Shown here: piece by piece, positions 34,079 through 44,895 of the stretch | Numbering within the stretch: the stretch's first letter is position 1 | How the letters are laid out: each line of letters opens with the position of its first letter | Assembly (NCBI GenBank): GCA_004352715.1 | Contig: SCFE01000006.1 | Coordinates: 800,479-864,478, forward strand | Length of the DNA: 64,000 bases | From: Hofstenia miamia | Taxonomy: Eukaryota > Xenacoelomorpha > Acoela | Reading direction: 5' to 3' | Notes under the pieces: model-generated | Databases searched by the model: none | The model's input: the letters and a program-made list of their open reading frames with translations, nothing else | What the model was told of the DNA's origin: nothing | Made by a program: the position numbers and the translations under genes

Positions 34079-34589
34079 GACAAGTTAAGAAGAATGGTAA
34101 ATTGGTTAGAACCTGGAACCAGTGGTATTACCATAGGCCACAGGGAATTGTAGAGAATGAGAAGGTTAGGATACTGTGGGATTCAATATACAGATGAGCA
34201 AAGTGATAGGAGCAGAGGCCAGACATAGTAGTGTTAGACTATGAATGGTGATAGACATAGCAGTACCAATTGATAGGAATGTAGAAAATAATTAGAAAGA
34301 GAAGATAGACAAGTACAGGGAGTTGGCAGAGTAAATATAGATGTTGTGGAAGTTAGAGAAGGTTGAAATAGTCCTGCTAGTAATAGAATCACTTGAAGCA
34401 GTGAGTAAGAAGCATAAAAGATACTTGGCAGAGTTGAGATGTCTGAAGTCAGGAGTTGATGTAGTACAGAAGGCAGCAATCTGTAGGAGCAACTAGAGCC
34501 CTTAGGAAAGCTTTCAGACTTCCTGGGAACTGGTGAGCCCCCCCCCCAAACTGAGATGGATGCTAGATTGAAGCTGTGAGAAAGTAATG
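34079..34589 (+). pseudogene. RLE-type LINE copy 5, plus strand, degenerate
   Basis: Starts with the GGTGGGAAGAATGGT-type block that encodes the region before WYEH in copy 1. It passes the ILWDF/QTDEQS region and the nuclease region (many stops), then the LGTARV-coding block, and ends GATTGAAGCTGTGAGAAAG at about 34583. The 3' (TAA)n tail is lost. A run of nine C at about 34538-34547 replaces the usual TTCCCCGAG. With copy 4 it forms a head-to-head inverted pair. Confidence 0.75.
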
Positions 34590-34619
34590 AGATTATACTT
34601 ATAGTACTTCAGGCAAACC

Positions 34620-35507
34620 AATAAACATTTATAAATCTGAATTTTTTCGGCAAACTTAAACAACTTTCAAAACATCTTGTGACAATGCATTAGGATGGTA
34701 TATTGATAATCATATATCTTTCAATACGTCAAAATGTGAACGTCCCTTCTTTTGCTCTAAATGTAATGCTAGACCTCCTATTTATACATTATCTACATTT
34801 GAAATTTCTTTAAAATATAAAGTAATTGACTTAGGAATATTTATTTCTAATACATTACCCTGGAAATAATATATTTCTCAAAAAAATTAAAATTTCTCTT
34901 CTTCTTTGTTTTATCTAAAATCGGTAATACCCAAGGTTAGTTATGATTCAAACAAGTGCTTGCTTTTTACTGCATGTCATCTCTAATCTAAGCTTCACAG
35001 TGCTGGCACCTTGATTATTCTACTGCCTTAATAAAATAAATGTATACTACATCTTGCTCTTCATTGGATCTACTCTTCTAATTCTTCTCTTTCAAGCCAA
35101 GCTTCTTCCAATATATCTATACTTAAAATATCTTGATCTTATTGTTATTAACAAAATATTTATTAGAAGCCATGACTTTGATGTTAATGAATATCTATTA
35201 TTTTCCTAAAGCACCTTTAATTCATTAATCAAAATCATCCTACCACTAGTGTTTTTCATATTCCTCTAGCTAATTTCATATGTCAAAATCTAGATATTGA
35301 TATTTGGGCACATCCATCTAAGTTTAAATGTAGTATTTTATCTTTTCTTCGAGGTGCTTTGCCTTCTACTGGAATTTTATATAAATGCAATACTTTTCCA
35401 TTCTGCAGTTGTCACACAAATCATTACTTTCTCTAGTATTTTTATCATTTTGCTAAATTTTATTTTTGTATTAGTATACTCTTTAAAGATAAAATCCTGT
35501 ATCATTA
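34620..35507 (+). pseudogene. LINE copy d, RT C-terminal region
   Basis: Broken frames read INHISFNTSKCERPFFCSKC and then VIDLGIFISNTLPWK. The second motif corresponds to the DLGVxISxxLxWxxHI block after the RT domain of CR1/Jockey-like LINEs. Many stops follow. It runs towards a short (TTA)n tract at about 35508-35520 where RLE-LINE copy 6 begins in the opposite direction. Confidence 0.6.
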
Positions 35508-35520
35508 TTATTTTATTATT

Positions 35521-36462
35521 TTCTTACAGCTTCATGCTGGTATCTCTCACACCTCAGGAAATTCACCAGTTCCCAGGCAGTTTGAAAGCTTTCCTCAGAA
35601 CTCTAGCTGTTCCTAACAGTGCTGCCTTCTGTGCTACCACCCCTCCCCACTTAATTAATTTCAACTCTTCCAAGTAACTTTTATGCTGCTTACTCACTGC
35701 TCCAAGTGCTCCTATGACTACAAGAATTGCTTCAACATTCTTTAATTGCCACAGAATTTCTATTTCCTCTGCCAATTTTCTGTACTTGTCTATGTTCTCT
35801 TTCTCCTTGCTTTCTCCATTCATGTATTTTGATACTGCTGTGTCTATCAATTTCTGCTGTTCTGCCCATTCAGTGCTGACTTCTGTAGCACCTTCCTTAC
35901 TCCCTTGTTGTATTATTTTCTTTACCTTGTTCTCATTTCCTTACGATCTTTTTTATATTTGTATATCACTCCTTAACTTCCTCAATCTTATGTTCACTGC
36001 TCGTCCTCCAACAACTTCCATCTATATACTTGCCCCTAGTCATTGTCACTGACACAAATTTCTTAATCCAAACTCCAGTCTCGACTCAGTACTTGTTATC
36101 TCCAATGTTTCTACTTGCTTCTGCAACATCTTCTTTAAGCTAGCATACATCTTCAAGTTGTCCTTCACTGCTCTACCATTCTTCTTCAACTTATACCCTA
36201 TGCCTGTCTCATTTAAACTTTTTGTTATGGGGATTAAGCTAACTCCCTGGAATACGCCCTGCTGAAACTCAACCTGTGCTCATCTATCTCAGTCTGCCAC
36301 TTATCCATCTCACCCTCTAGAAACTCAACCCCTTCCATAAAATTCCATTAGCCTCTAGCGTTCTCCATACCCTCTTATGTGCTATGCTGTCATCTGCCTT
36401 CCTGTAATCTATCCATGCCATTGCTAAATTTGTCTTCCTTCTCTTACAATTCTCCATCACTG
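35521..36462 (-). pseudogene. RLE-type LINE copy 6, RT to nuclease, longest copy
   Basis: Read on the minus strand from 36462. RT motif A is NLAMAWIDYRKADDSIAHKR (the family has AWIDYKKAFDSVPH). Motif B remnant is QQGVFQGVSLIPITKSLNE. Then comes GIGYKLKKNGRAVKDNLKMYA, where the usual YMDD-type catalytic box is replaced by KDN, so the polymerase is dead. Connecting sequence follows, then the C-terminal piece at 35563-35850 (KEKENIDKYRKLAEEIEILW to LPGNW). The nuclease RPD-x14-D motif is deleted. The 3' end CATGAAGCTGTAAG lies next to a TTA-rich tract; the 5' edge at about 36470 also meets TATTATTATTG. Confidence 0.82.
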
Positions 36463-37559
36463 CTTGGTCTATTATTATTGTTTTATTATGTCAGACCTCA
36501 CTGGTGATGGTCAGGTAATTGCTTTCACTCTGCAAAGAAATTATCAGCAACATCTGTACTGGTGCTATGCTCTTGGAGGCTTCAAATGCCTTTTTAAAAG
36601 ATTAAGAAACATTGCTTCATTAACTCATCTCTCATCTAAATATAGAAATAGCCATTGAAGCTCTCTTGCTCCATTTCAAAACTCCATTTACTCTACATCA
36701 GACTCTGCTACTAGTCCAACTCCTGCACAGTTCTCAGAAGAAACTCCATCATACACTTTTCTCAATGAAAAAAACGCCAGATCTCATTAACTTTTCACCA
36801 GCCTCAACCTCAAAATATACGTCAACGACATGATCATTTCAAACCTCATTTATCTATGAAGTCAATCAAACTCTGCAAAAACCTCTCTTATAATTTGAAG
36901 CAGTATCTTGAGGTATGTCTGTAGTCATAATCTGGTTTGAAGTAAACTACGACAATTCATTCTTATCATGGTAATAATTCTTAAAAACTTCGTAGAAGAT
37001 CCAAAGCTACCCAGAACACATATTAACCCCGTCTTGATAAAAACAGATCTAATTGATGCACTGAAATCTACCGACATCAACCAATTTCAAAAGATCATTA
37101 ATCATCTTGTATTTCCAATCTGTCAATATTCACTCCGAAGTTCATCTATGTCCTAGAGAATTCTCCAATCTGTAAATATACTGCTCTTCAAAAAAAATCT
37201 CATCATCCCAAGATTCAATGAAACCTTTTTGCATATATCTTCCTGTCTTCAAAAACTCAAGTCTTAAAAGGATTCTTCAAACCTTCTCTAATTTCTCATC
37301 CTATATTTTGAATTCTTAATATATACAAATCTCAAAGCTGCCAACTTTTCAAATCGTCAATCTCTTTTTCCAATGCCTCCTCTATCCAAACTCTTATGAA
37401 AATGTACAGAAAAAGTAACCTTTGTTATATATTACTTCGTCATCTTTTATGTTACAAAATTTCCCTCTATGCTATATAATTTCAAATCCCAAATCCACAT
37501 TTAACATATTACACATAAGCAGTTAAATTCAGAACATTATTTCTTAATCATTTCAATAA
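36463..37559. other. Unassigned region between retroelement pieces
   Basis: Starts with a TTATTATTG remnant. Plus-strand frames include 36968-37156 (62 codons), without a recognised motif. The text has a Ser/Thr/Pro-like coding flavour in one frame (36660-36790), but nothing identifiable. Confidence 0.4.
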
Positions 37560-38035
37560 ATGTTTTAATTTCATAATATTGCTTCTCTCAGGAGATATTA
37601 AACTAAACCAAGGAAGAATATTAGAATAATTGCCAGTAGAAACTAAACTAAAAAATTACTGCATTAACTATAAATTCGTTTATCTCAATGTTAGAAGTCT
37701 CAATTCAAACAGAAATTATTCTTAAATTAATCAATAAGATACGCCAAAACGCAATATTCTTAATTACTGAAAATTGGCTGTAGTATAACACTGATCCGAA
37801 TCTGTTTCATCCAGACCGACACTATTCCTAAGCATTTATTGATAATATTATATCCATCCTGATCCAATTTGCAAATAATATGACATCATTTATGTGTAAT
37901 GTAGTAATGCTTACATATGTGATTCATGTATGCAGGCATATATGTTTGTATTGTGATTGCAAAATCTAGTTTGTGGATGTATGCACATATACGTTTTTGA
38001 AATAAATTTCCTTTGACTTTTATTATTAATATTTA
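37560..38035 (+). pseudogene. LINE copy e, 5' start of ORF2 joined to 3' end
   Basis: Encodes LLLSGDIKLNQG, matching the LLLSGDIxLNPGP start that precedes the endonuclease in CR1/L2-like LINEs. FVYLNVRSLNSN (the NxRSLxNK endonuclease start) and TENWL (from the TETWL motif) follow, with frameshifts. From about 37900 it becomes a 3' untranslated region ending AATAAATTTCCTTTGACTTT and a short TTATTAAT tail. Everything from mid-endonuclease through RT is missing, so the copy is a 5'-plus-3' deletion derivative. Confidence 0.72.
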
Positions 38036-38745
38036 AATCATGTGGAAGTATTAATTAATGATTTCTTGAATTAAATTGCATTGCAATGTTCGTATGACTT
38101 AGATTGTAATTAATTATGTTGATTATTTTTGCCAGTATAGCTGTCTATTAATTACAAATTATAAAATTAATATTAATGAAATACGTAAATACCAAAAATT
38201 TAATTTCATAAATTTTCGAAATAATAAGTCTCTTGATATATAGCTCAGCAAAAATATTATAAGCAAGATAGAATGAGTAGTCTTAACATTAGATTATGTC
38301 TAAGATTGCCAATATATAGCACAAGATAATGCAATTGACTTGATTCTGTATTATATTTTTTATTTATGGTGTATGCTGTGTATTTAAAGTGTTTAACTTT
38401 GTTTGTAGAATAATGCTTTATTATGCACATGTGCATGTGTACATTGCAATTTTTAGACGTGTATCTACAAACAAAAAATGCTTTTGTAGATTGCACTTAG
38501 CGATATTATTACTATAAATATATTTTAAAAATGCTTTTGAACAAAGATGTGAAATTACAATTTTAATCATCTATAACATTGGGCCACCTCTAAAAATCAT
38601 AATAGATTATCAGAAATTTGAGTAAAAGAGTTTACAATAAAATATTGCCTTTTGACAGGGTCAGGCATACAAAAATCACAAGTTAAAATTTTCACCTTGT
38701 ATAAGACCCACCGTAGTATATATATATATATATATATATATATAT
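38036..38745. other. Non-coding, ends in (TA)n
   Basis: No gene is recognised. A TA array begins at 38716 and runs into the next gap. Confidence 0.6.
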
Positions 38746-39641
38746 NNNNNNNNNNNNNNNNNNNNNNNNNNNNNNNNNNNNNNNNNNNNNNNNNNNNNNN
38801 NNNNNNNNNNNNNNNNNNNNNNNNNNNNNNNNNNNNNNNNNNNNNNNNNNNNNNNNNNNNNNNNNNNNNNNNNNNNNNNNNNNNNNNNNNNNNNNNNNNN
38901 NNNNNNNNNNNNNNNNNNNNNNNNNNNNNNNNNNNNNNNNNNNNNNNNNNNNNNNNNNNNNNNNNNNNNNNNNNNNNNNNNNNNNNNNNNNNNNNNNNNN
39001 NNNNNNNNNNNNNNNNNNNNNNNNNNNNNNNNNNNNNNNNNNNNNNNNNNNNNNNNNNNNNNNNNNNNNNNNNNNNNNNNNNNNNNNNNNNNNNNNNNNN
39101 NNNNNNNNNNNNNNNNNNNNNNNNNNNNNNNNNNNNNNNNNNNNNNNNNNNNNNNNNNNNNNNNNNNNNNNNNNNNNNNNNNNNNNNNNNNNNNNNNNNN
39201 NNNNNNNNNNNNNNNNNNNNNNNNNNNNNNNNNNNNNNNNNNNNNNNNNNNNNNNNNNNNNNNNNNNNNNNNNNNNNNNNNNNNNNNNNNNNNNNNNNNN
39301 NNNNNNNNNNNNNNNNNNNNNNNNNNNNNNNNNNNNNNNNNNNNNNNNNNNNNNNNNNNNNNNNNNNNNNNNNNNNNNNNNNNNNNNNNNNNNNNNNNNN
39401 NNNNNNNNNNNNNNNNNNNNNNNNNNNNNNNNNNNNNNNNNNNNNNNNNNNNNNNNNNNNNNNNNNNNNNNNNNNNNNNNNNNNNNNNNNNNNNNNNNNN
39501 NNNNNNNNNNNNNNNNNNNNNNNNNNNNNNNNNNNNNNNNNNNNNNNNNNNNNNNNNNNNNNNNNNNNNNNNNNNNNNNNNNNNNNNNNNNNNNNNNNNN
39601 NNNNNNNNNNNNNNNNNNNNNNNNNNNNNNNNNNNNNNNNN
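38746..39641. other. Assembly gap, 896 N
   Basis: Left edge in (TA)n, right edge inside RLE-LINE copy 7. The 5' part of copy 7 and its junction are hidden. Confidence 0.95.
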
Positions 39642-40070
39642 TACTGTAGGACTTCAACATACAGACGAGCAAAGTGATAGAAGCACGGAGGCCAAACATA
39701 GTAGTGGTAGACAAAGAGAAAAGATTAGGAACAGTGATAGACATAGCAGTACCAAAGGACAGAAATGTAGAAAGCAAGGAGAAAGAGAAGATAGACAAGT
39801 ACAGAGAGTTAGCAGAGGAAATAGAAAGGCTGTGGAAGTTAAAGAAAGTTGAAGTAGTCCCAGTAGTTGTAGGAGCACTAGGAGCAGTAAGTAAGAAGCA
39901 TAAGAGATACTTGGAGGAGTTGGGAGTACCAAAGTGGGGAGGAGCAGTAGCACAGAAGGCAGCATTGTTAGGAACAGCTAGAGTCCTGAGGAAAGCTCTC
40001 AGACTCCCTGGGAACTGGTGAGTTCCCCGAGCTGAGAGGGATACCAGCATGAAGCTGTGAGATGCAAGGA
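39642..40070 (+). pseudogene. RLE-type LINE copy 7: nuclease domain, plus strand
   Basis: Collinear with copy 1 and very similar. The frame from FNIQT to LPGNW is open (39674-40021) except for a TAG replacing the Trp codon of ILWDF at the gap edge. The nuclease motif reads RRPNIVVVDKEKRLGTVID: the catalytic Asp of RPD has become Asn (copy 1 keeps Asp). The 3' end CATGAAGCTGTGAGATGCAAGG is followed by (TAA)n at 40071-40080, then directly by the 3' end of a minus-strand LINE (copy f). Confidence 0.88.
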
Positions 40071-41540
40071 TAATAATAATTGACTATATTGTCTTATTAT
40101 AAAAAACTGAAAATAAAAGAAATTCGTAAAAGTTTAGCCTAATAACTATACGACACTTAGACCAACAGCAAACTAAAAATGATGTGCAAGTCGAATTTGT
40201 TAAAGAAAAAGTTCCAGAAGAGAGACAGTTCAGTTTTGACATAAGTAGAACGATACATAGATTAATTTTTGTGTGAAGATGAATGAAATTCATTAAGGGA
40301 ATTATTTTTCTGGAGAAAAATTGCAGCGTTTGGCCTTGTAGAATGTGTGCCCTTGAAAACTGTGGCATGTTAGATCTAATATTTGATTTTCTTGGTATGT
40401 AGGACGCAATATACAGCTGCAAGTCTATTTTATAAGAACCATTAAGCAGTTCGTGGAAAAACAGAAGATTCAGCAACTGCAGTTGAAGAGAAAAAATAAC
40501 TAAGTGGTATAATCGGTCTAGGTAATTTCTATATTGTGACATCCATCTAGTGCAACGACTCTGAAATCTCTCAAGGCATTTCAGATCAGAGTTAGCGGGG
40601 AACCAAGAAACAGAACCGTGTAATAGACTGAATAAGATGAATGATTTATAAAGAAACGCTTTGTTATGGGAGTTAACATTGAAAGTGATAGTACGTTTAG
40701 GTTTCTCGAATGTGAATTTACAGGTTTTCAATTTAATATTGATATTTAAATAACAGTTTAAAGTGGAAGATATTGTAATGCCCAGATCTTTGACATACGC
40801 TGAGGAAGTGATAGAAGGCAAAACAGGGATATAGTCCCCAGTCGGAGGTGGGATGATCAGCAATTGGAATTTAGAAATATTAAAATTCACGCCATTATTG
40901 ACACACCAATATTGTAATAAAGTGAAATCAGAATTTAAAGCACAACATTAGATGGTGTATTCTTAACATCATCAGCAAGAAATAATGGTAAATATTCAGT
41001 ACAGATATTACTATGAGAAAAGCCTTACTGAAATCACAATATAATGTAAAACATGGTTCGTCTGAATCAAATGCATTATAAATTAGATCAAAGAAAACTA
41101 ACAATTGATTCATTGTGTAATGAATTTTTCTAAAACCAAATGGTTTGTCAGAAAGGGTCTTCTTGATAATTGGGAACATGTAAATAAACGTAAGCTTTTT
41201 AGTACTAGTACGAGTTTCGGAAGTAGACTAATAGTTGGAAACCAAATACATTTTACCACTTTTTAACGAAAGATAGATTTATGAAATCTTTCAAGAGGCG
41301 AGGAAACAACCGGTACTGAGAATGTAATTAAACAAATTCAAGATGTGAGGAGACAAAGGAACAGTAAAACGAGATAAAAATCTAGATGGCAGGTCATTAA
41401 GCCCACATTCAACATCTAAGGTAATAACAAAATCTTCACATAGGCCTACTTCCTGTATTATATGTAAATTGCAATATATCGAACAACTTCTTAATGAATG
41501 CAAAAAATAGTCGTTGAAATTATCAATTTTACCCATTTTG
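40071..41540 (-). pseudogene. LINE copy f, reverse transcriptase to C-terminus
   Basis: Minus-strand frames in order: FNDYFLHSLRSC (pre-RT region, 41291-41536), KPFGFRKIHYTMNQLLVFFD (RT start), PCFTLYCDFSKAF (motif A with catalytic Asp, 40928-41179), then the post-RT region at 40084-40890 with ISKFQLLIIPPP and YVKDLGITISSTLNCYLNIN. The motif B and FADD stretch between 41179 and 40890 is broken. The final frame is 268 codons long and open. Possible upstream remnants extend to about 41.8 kb. It is a different CR1/Jockey-like lineage from copies a-c. The 3' end meets the tail of RLE-LINE copy 7 in TTATTATTA. Confidence 0.85.
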
Positions 41541-42749
41541 CCTCAGAGGGATTGATAAAGCCCGCATGCCAGGTCTTTAAAATCCCGATATCTTTGTTTT
41601 TTCCTGGGGTTTACTTTTATAGATTAAGAATTATTTTTACAAAATTTGATGCAATTTCACCGGCCATAGGTTTTTTATCAACAATATTTTTCAAATTTCG
41701 ATTATACCCTGTTACGCATTTACATGAAGCTTCCGTATTTGTTCCCATTTCGAGATTTTGTGTCTGTTTTTTTGCAAAAATGCTTCCATGAATACATTAA
41801 ACAGGTTTTCTTAACTCACATAGCATCATAAATTTTGAGTATTGAACAAGACGTCGTCGACAAATGATGCCGGAATCACCTATCTAATAGCCTCATTTTG
41901 AAGAGAAACAATTGCTTGAGCAAAGTACAAAATTGAGCTTAGAGCATAATTTTATCAATGATAGCACATGGAATTAAATTTCATTATTTGATTAACCAAT
42001 TGACAATATTATTTATAGTTTTATAGCTTCACTCACAAAATGCATGTATTTCATTGGAAAGTCTTCATATTAGATTATATTTTTGAAGCTTTATGGCTTC
42101 TCGAATTCTATTAAGATGGATAAATTCATTGACTAGCTATTTAAATATGTAACGTGTTCTTTTGCTATATTAAATTTTACAAAATTTTAAGAATTCTTTC
42201 TGTTTGACTGACGAGTAAATTCAAAAAAATCCTTAATGCTTTATGTAACACTGCCGGGGCTAGGAAATAACGTTAGGTCACTATTGCAGTGCTGGCATAC
42301 GCCTTCAGACATAAATACCTACATTTATAAATCAGTGAAACAACGTTTGAACAATAATGGAAGTTTCCTATTTATGTAAGTAAATAAATTAAGCAATTTT
42401 CTTTGAATGTCAATAAGTATTTAGCAATAATTATAACTTATACTAATTTAATCAATCATCAATTTTTCTCAGCCAAAATAGAATATGTAAGCACCAATTA
42501 AAGGTTGTAACCTTGTTGAAATTTAATGGTCCAATGATAATAATTACACGTTTATAATCAAACTAATGGAAGTTCTCATCCTTGGAAGGCATTTATTTGC
42601 CATTTGAATGAATTTCCTGCATATAGAAGCCATGCATAATGATTTCGACATTTACATTTTAATGGCGTATTTAGAATAGCAGAAGTCGTTGTGTAAAGCT
42701 CGAATATTTTTACTAACAGCAGGTCATAAGCTTACTGTAGCTATTTTTG
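41541..42749. other. Non-coding between LINE fragments
   Basis: The first 250 bp may be further 5' sequence of LINE copy f (minus strand) but carry no clear motif. The rest is AT-rich without features. Confidence 0.4.
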
Positions 42750-43270
42750 CAGTAGCTCCCTGGAACAACTAAATAAGAAAGAAACTAGGCAAAATTCGCT
42801 ATTGGACTTTGTCTTTTGTTCACATCCACTCTACTATAAAACACTAAATAATATTCATGTTTCCTACCCAACTGACCACGATGGAGTCTTGTGCAGACCA
42901 GCTTCAAGAACAAAGAATGGAAGTACATTAGTGTCATTCAGGGATATGCGGGAACCAAAAAAATGTAAATTTTAGCATAAGCGAAATTGACACTGCGATT
43001 GAAAGTCTTAATTATTTGGTATTAGAATGTCTGAACACAGCCTGTCTCATCAAAAAGAGCGAAAATGAAAAAAAGATCCCTCTTACATGACGCCACTCTT
43101 GAAAAATATCCTTAGTAAAAAACGTAAAAACCAAATATGGAAGCAATCAAGCAAGTCCGGTGAGCTAGAGAATCAGATAAAGAAAGTACGCATGAAAAAC
43201 GTTAGAAGTAATATATATTATTTTCAGATGCATAATCGTAAAATTCATTATTATTATTATTATTATTTTA
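42750..43270 (+). pseudogene. LINE copy g, endonuclease C-terminus and linker
   Basis: Encodes RQNSLLDFVFCSHP, VSYPTDHDGVL (the catalytic SDH-type motif of LINE endonucleases, here TDHD) and, after stops, PSYMTPLLKNILSKKRK, which fits the PW(M/W)TP...LxxKR linker between endonuclease and RT. It ends in a TTATTATTA run at 43249-43267. Confidence 0.7.
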
Positions 43271-43358
43271 TCTTGAGTAGAACACAAGTTTCCAACATGT
43301 AATCCACTTTTTTAACAGCAGTATTGCCCTAACATTCCAGTGATTAACACCAATAAGA

Positions 43359-43393
<35 letters not shown>

Positions 43394-43597
43394 NNNNNNN
43401 NNNNNNNNNNNNNNNNNNNNNNNNNNNNNNNNNNNNNNNNNNNNNNNNNNNNNNNNNNNNNNNNNNNNNNNNNNNNNNNNNNNNNNNNNNNNNNNNNNNN
43501 NNNNNNNNNNNNNNNNNNNNNNNNNNNNNNNNNNNNNNNNNNNNNNNNNNNNNNNNNNNNNNNNNNNNNNNNNNNNNNNNNNNNNNNNNNNNNNNNN
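43394..43597. other. Assembly gap inside (TA)n
   Basis: 204 N between TA runs at about 43363-43392 and 43598-43616. Confidence 0.95.
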
Positions 43598-43616
43598 TAT
43601 ATATATATATATATAT

Positions 43617-44594
43617 GAATGATTCGTAGATGCAATTCTACTCAACTTTCCAAACATAGTTTTCTAGGCTCTACCTGTAAGTACGCATTGTGAAAATTCA
43701 CAAGTTGATGCAACATTTTGATGCTCTAAACTTATGAATTGTTCATAACTATTGTTATACTTTTTAAAATTCAACATTCCAGTAAAGTAAATATTCAAAG
43801 CAAATGGTATTTTAATGTTTTATTAACACGTTATTGATTAAAAGTAAGAAAAAGGTCACCCGTAGAATTATAAAATATAATGTAATATTCTTTGACGTTA
43901 TTACGACATTGCATTATAACAAACTTCAAATGAAACACCTTAAAATGTTGGCACTACAAAGTTTGGGAAATTATTAATACGGTATTAATACACAATTCGA
44001 TTGTTACAGTTTTGGAACCATCCCGTATTTATATTATCCCGTACCCATTTTTCCGAAAATTTTGTGCATTATTGCAAACAATATTTGACATCTCTATATT
44101 TGTACATTGATCGATAGCTTTTATTAATTATTTAATTATTTAAGTTCTTCATTATATATTCCTATAAAATTTCTGAGAGAAATAGAAAACTAAGAAAATT
44201 AACTATGCGTTCGACCAGTGGCGTGTCCAGGTTTTTTTTATTTGAGAGGACCAAATTTCTAACTTTGTAATGATTTGCAGGCCTTAAGTTTTAGGACGTA
44301 GCTAGTACAAAACTAATGGAGGAACACAATTACAATTAAAAAATCTAATAGGAAACACACTATTGTTATTACCTATGTTTTTTTCTATTATCACACTGCA
44401 AGGCCATACTAAACTTGTCAAACTGTTATTTAAAAAGGAGGGACTGTTAATTGGAATCACTTTGAGAATATACATGTCTAGTAATTCATCATTTATTACT
44501 TTAATTTGCAATATTGATTGAAAAACTAATGATAATGATAACTATTATTATAGATTACATTTCTGATTAGCTTTTTTCCAATAAATTTGGTTTT
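43617..44594. other. AT-rich non-coding region
   Basis: No gene is recognised. A CAGTGGCGTGTCCAGG string at about 44217 has the form of a DNA-transposon terminus but lacks a partner that I can find. Confidence 0.5.
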
Positions 44595-44602
44595 ACTATC
44601 AC

Positions 44603-44887
44603 TAGGAGGGCCGTGGCTAAGTGGGGAGCAGATGAGACATGGGCCTTTTGTTGTATCACTTAGCCTCCTTCCTCCTGGATACAAAACTCTTTCAAAACTT
44701 TTAATTCTAATATTCTGTAACTAAGTTAGAGTGAATATATTTTAGTTAAAATATATCAAATACTAATACCATTTTATTATAAAATACAATGAAAAAGTGC
44801 AAAACTTTTTCATATGAGTAAAACTATGATTAATTTATGAACTTTGCGGGGCCATGACTCCCCTAACTTGCAAGCCACGACCTAAAT
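44603..44887. mobile_element. Probable small hAT MITE
   Basis: The left end contains AGGGCCGTGGCT and the right end, on the other strand, TAGGTCGTGGCT. The flanks ACTATCAC (44595-44602) and ACTATCCA (44888-44895) match at 6 of 8. It is 285 bp and non-coding. The inverted repeat is short and the outermost bases differ, so the assignment is moderate. Confidence 0.5.
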
Positions 44888-44895
44888 ACTATCCA

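Noticed and set aside
38692-40050. A 452-codon minus-strand frame
   Set aside because: Mostly N plus the antisense of RLE-LINE copy 7. The low-complexity, Leu/Ser-rich translation is the shadow of the real plus-strand frame.
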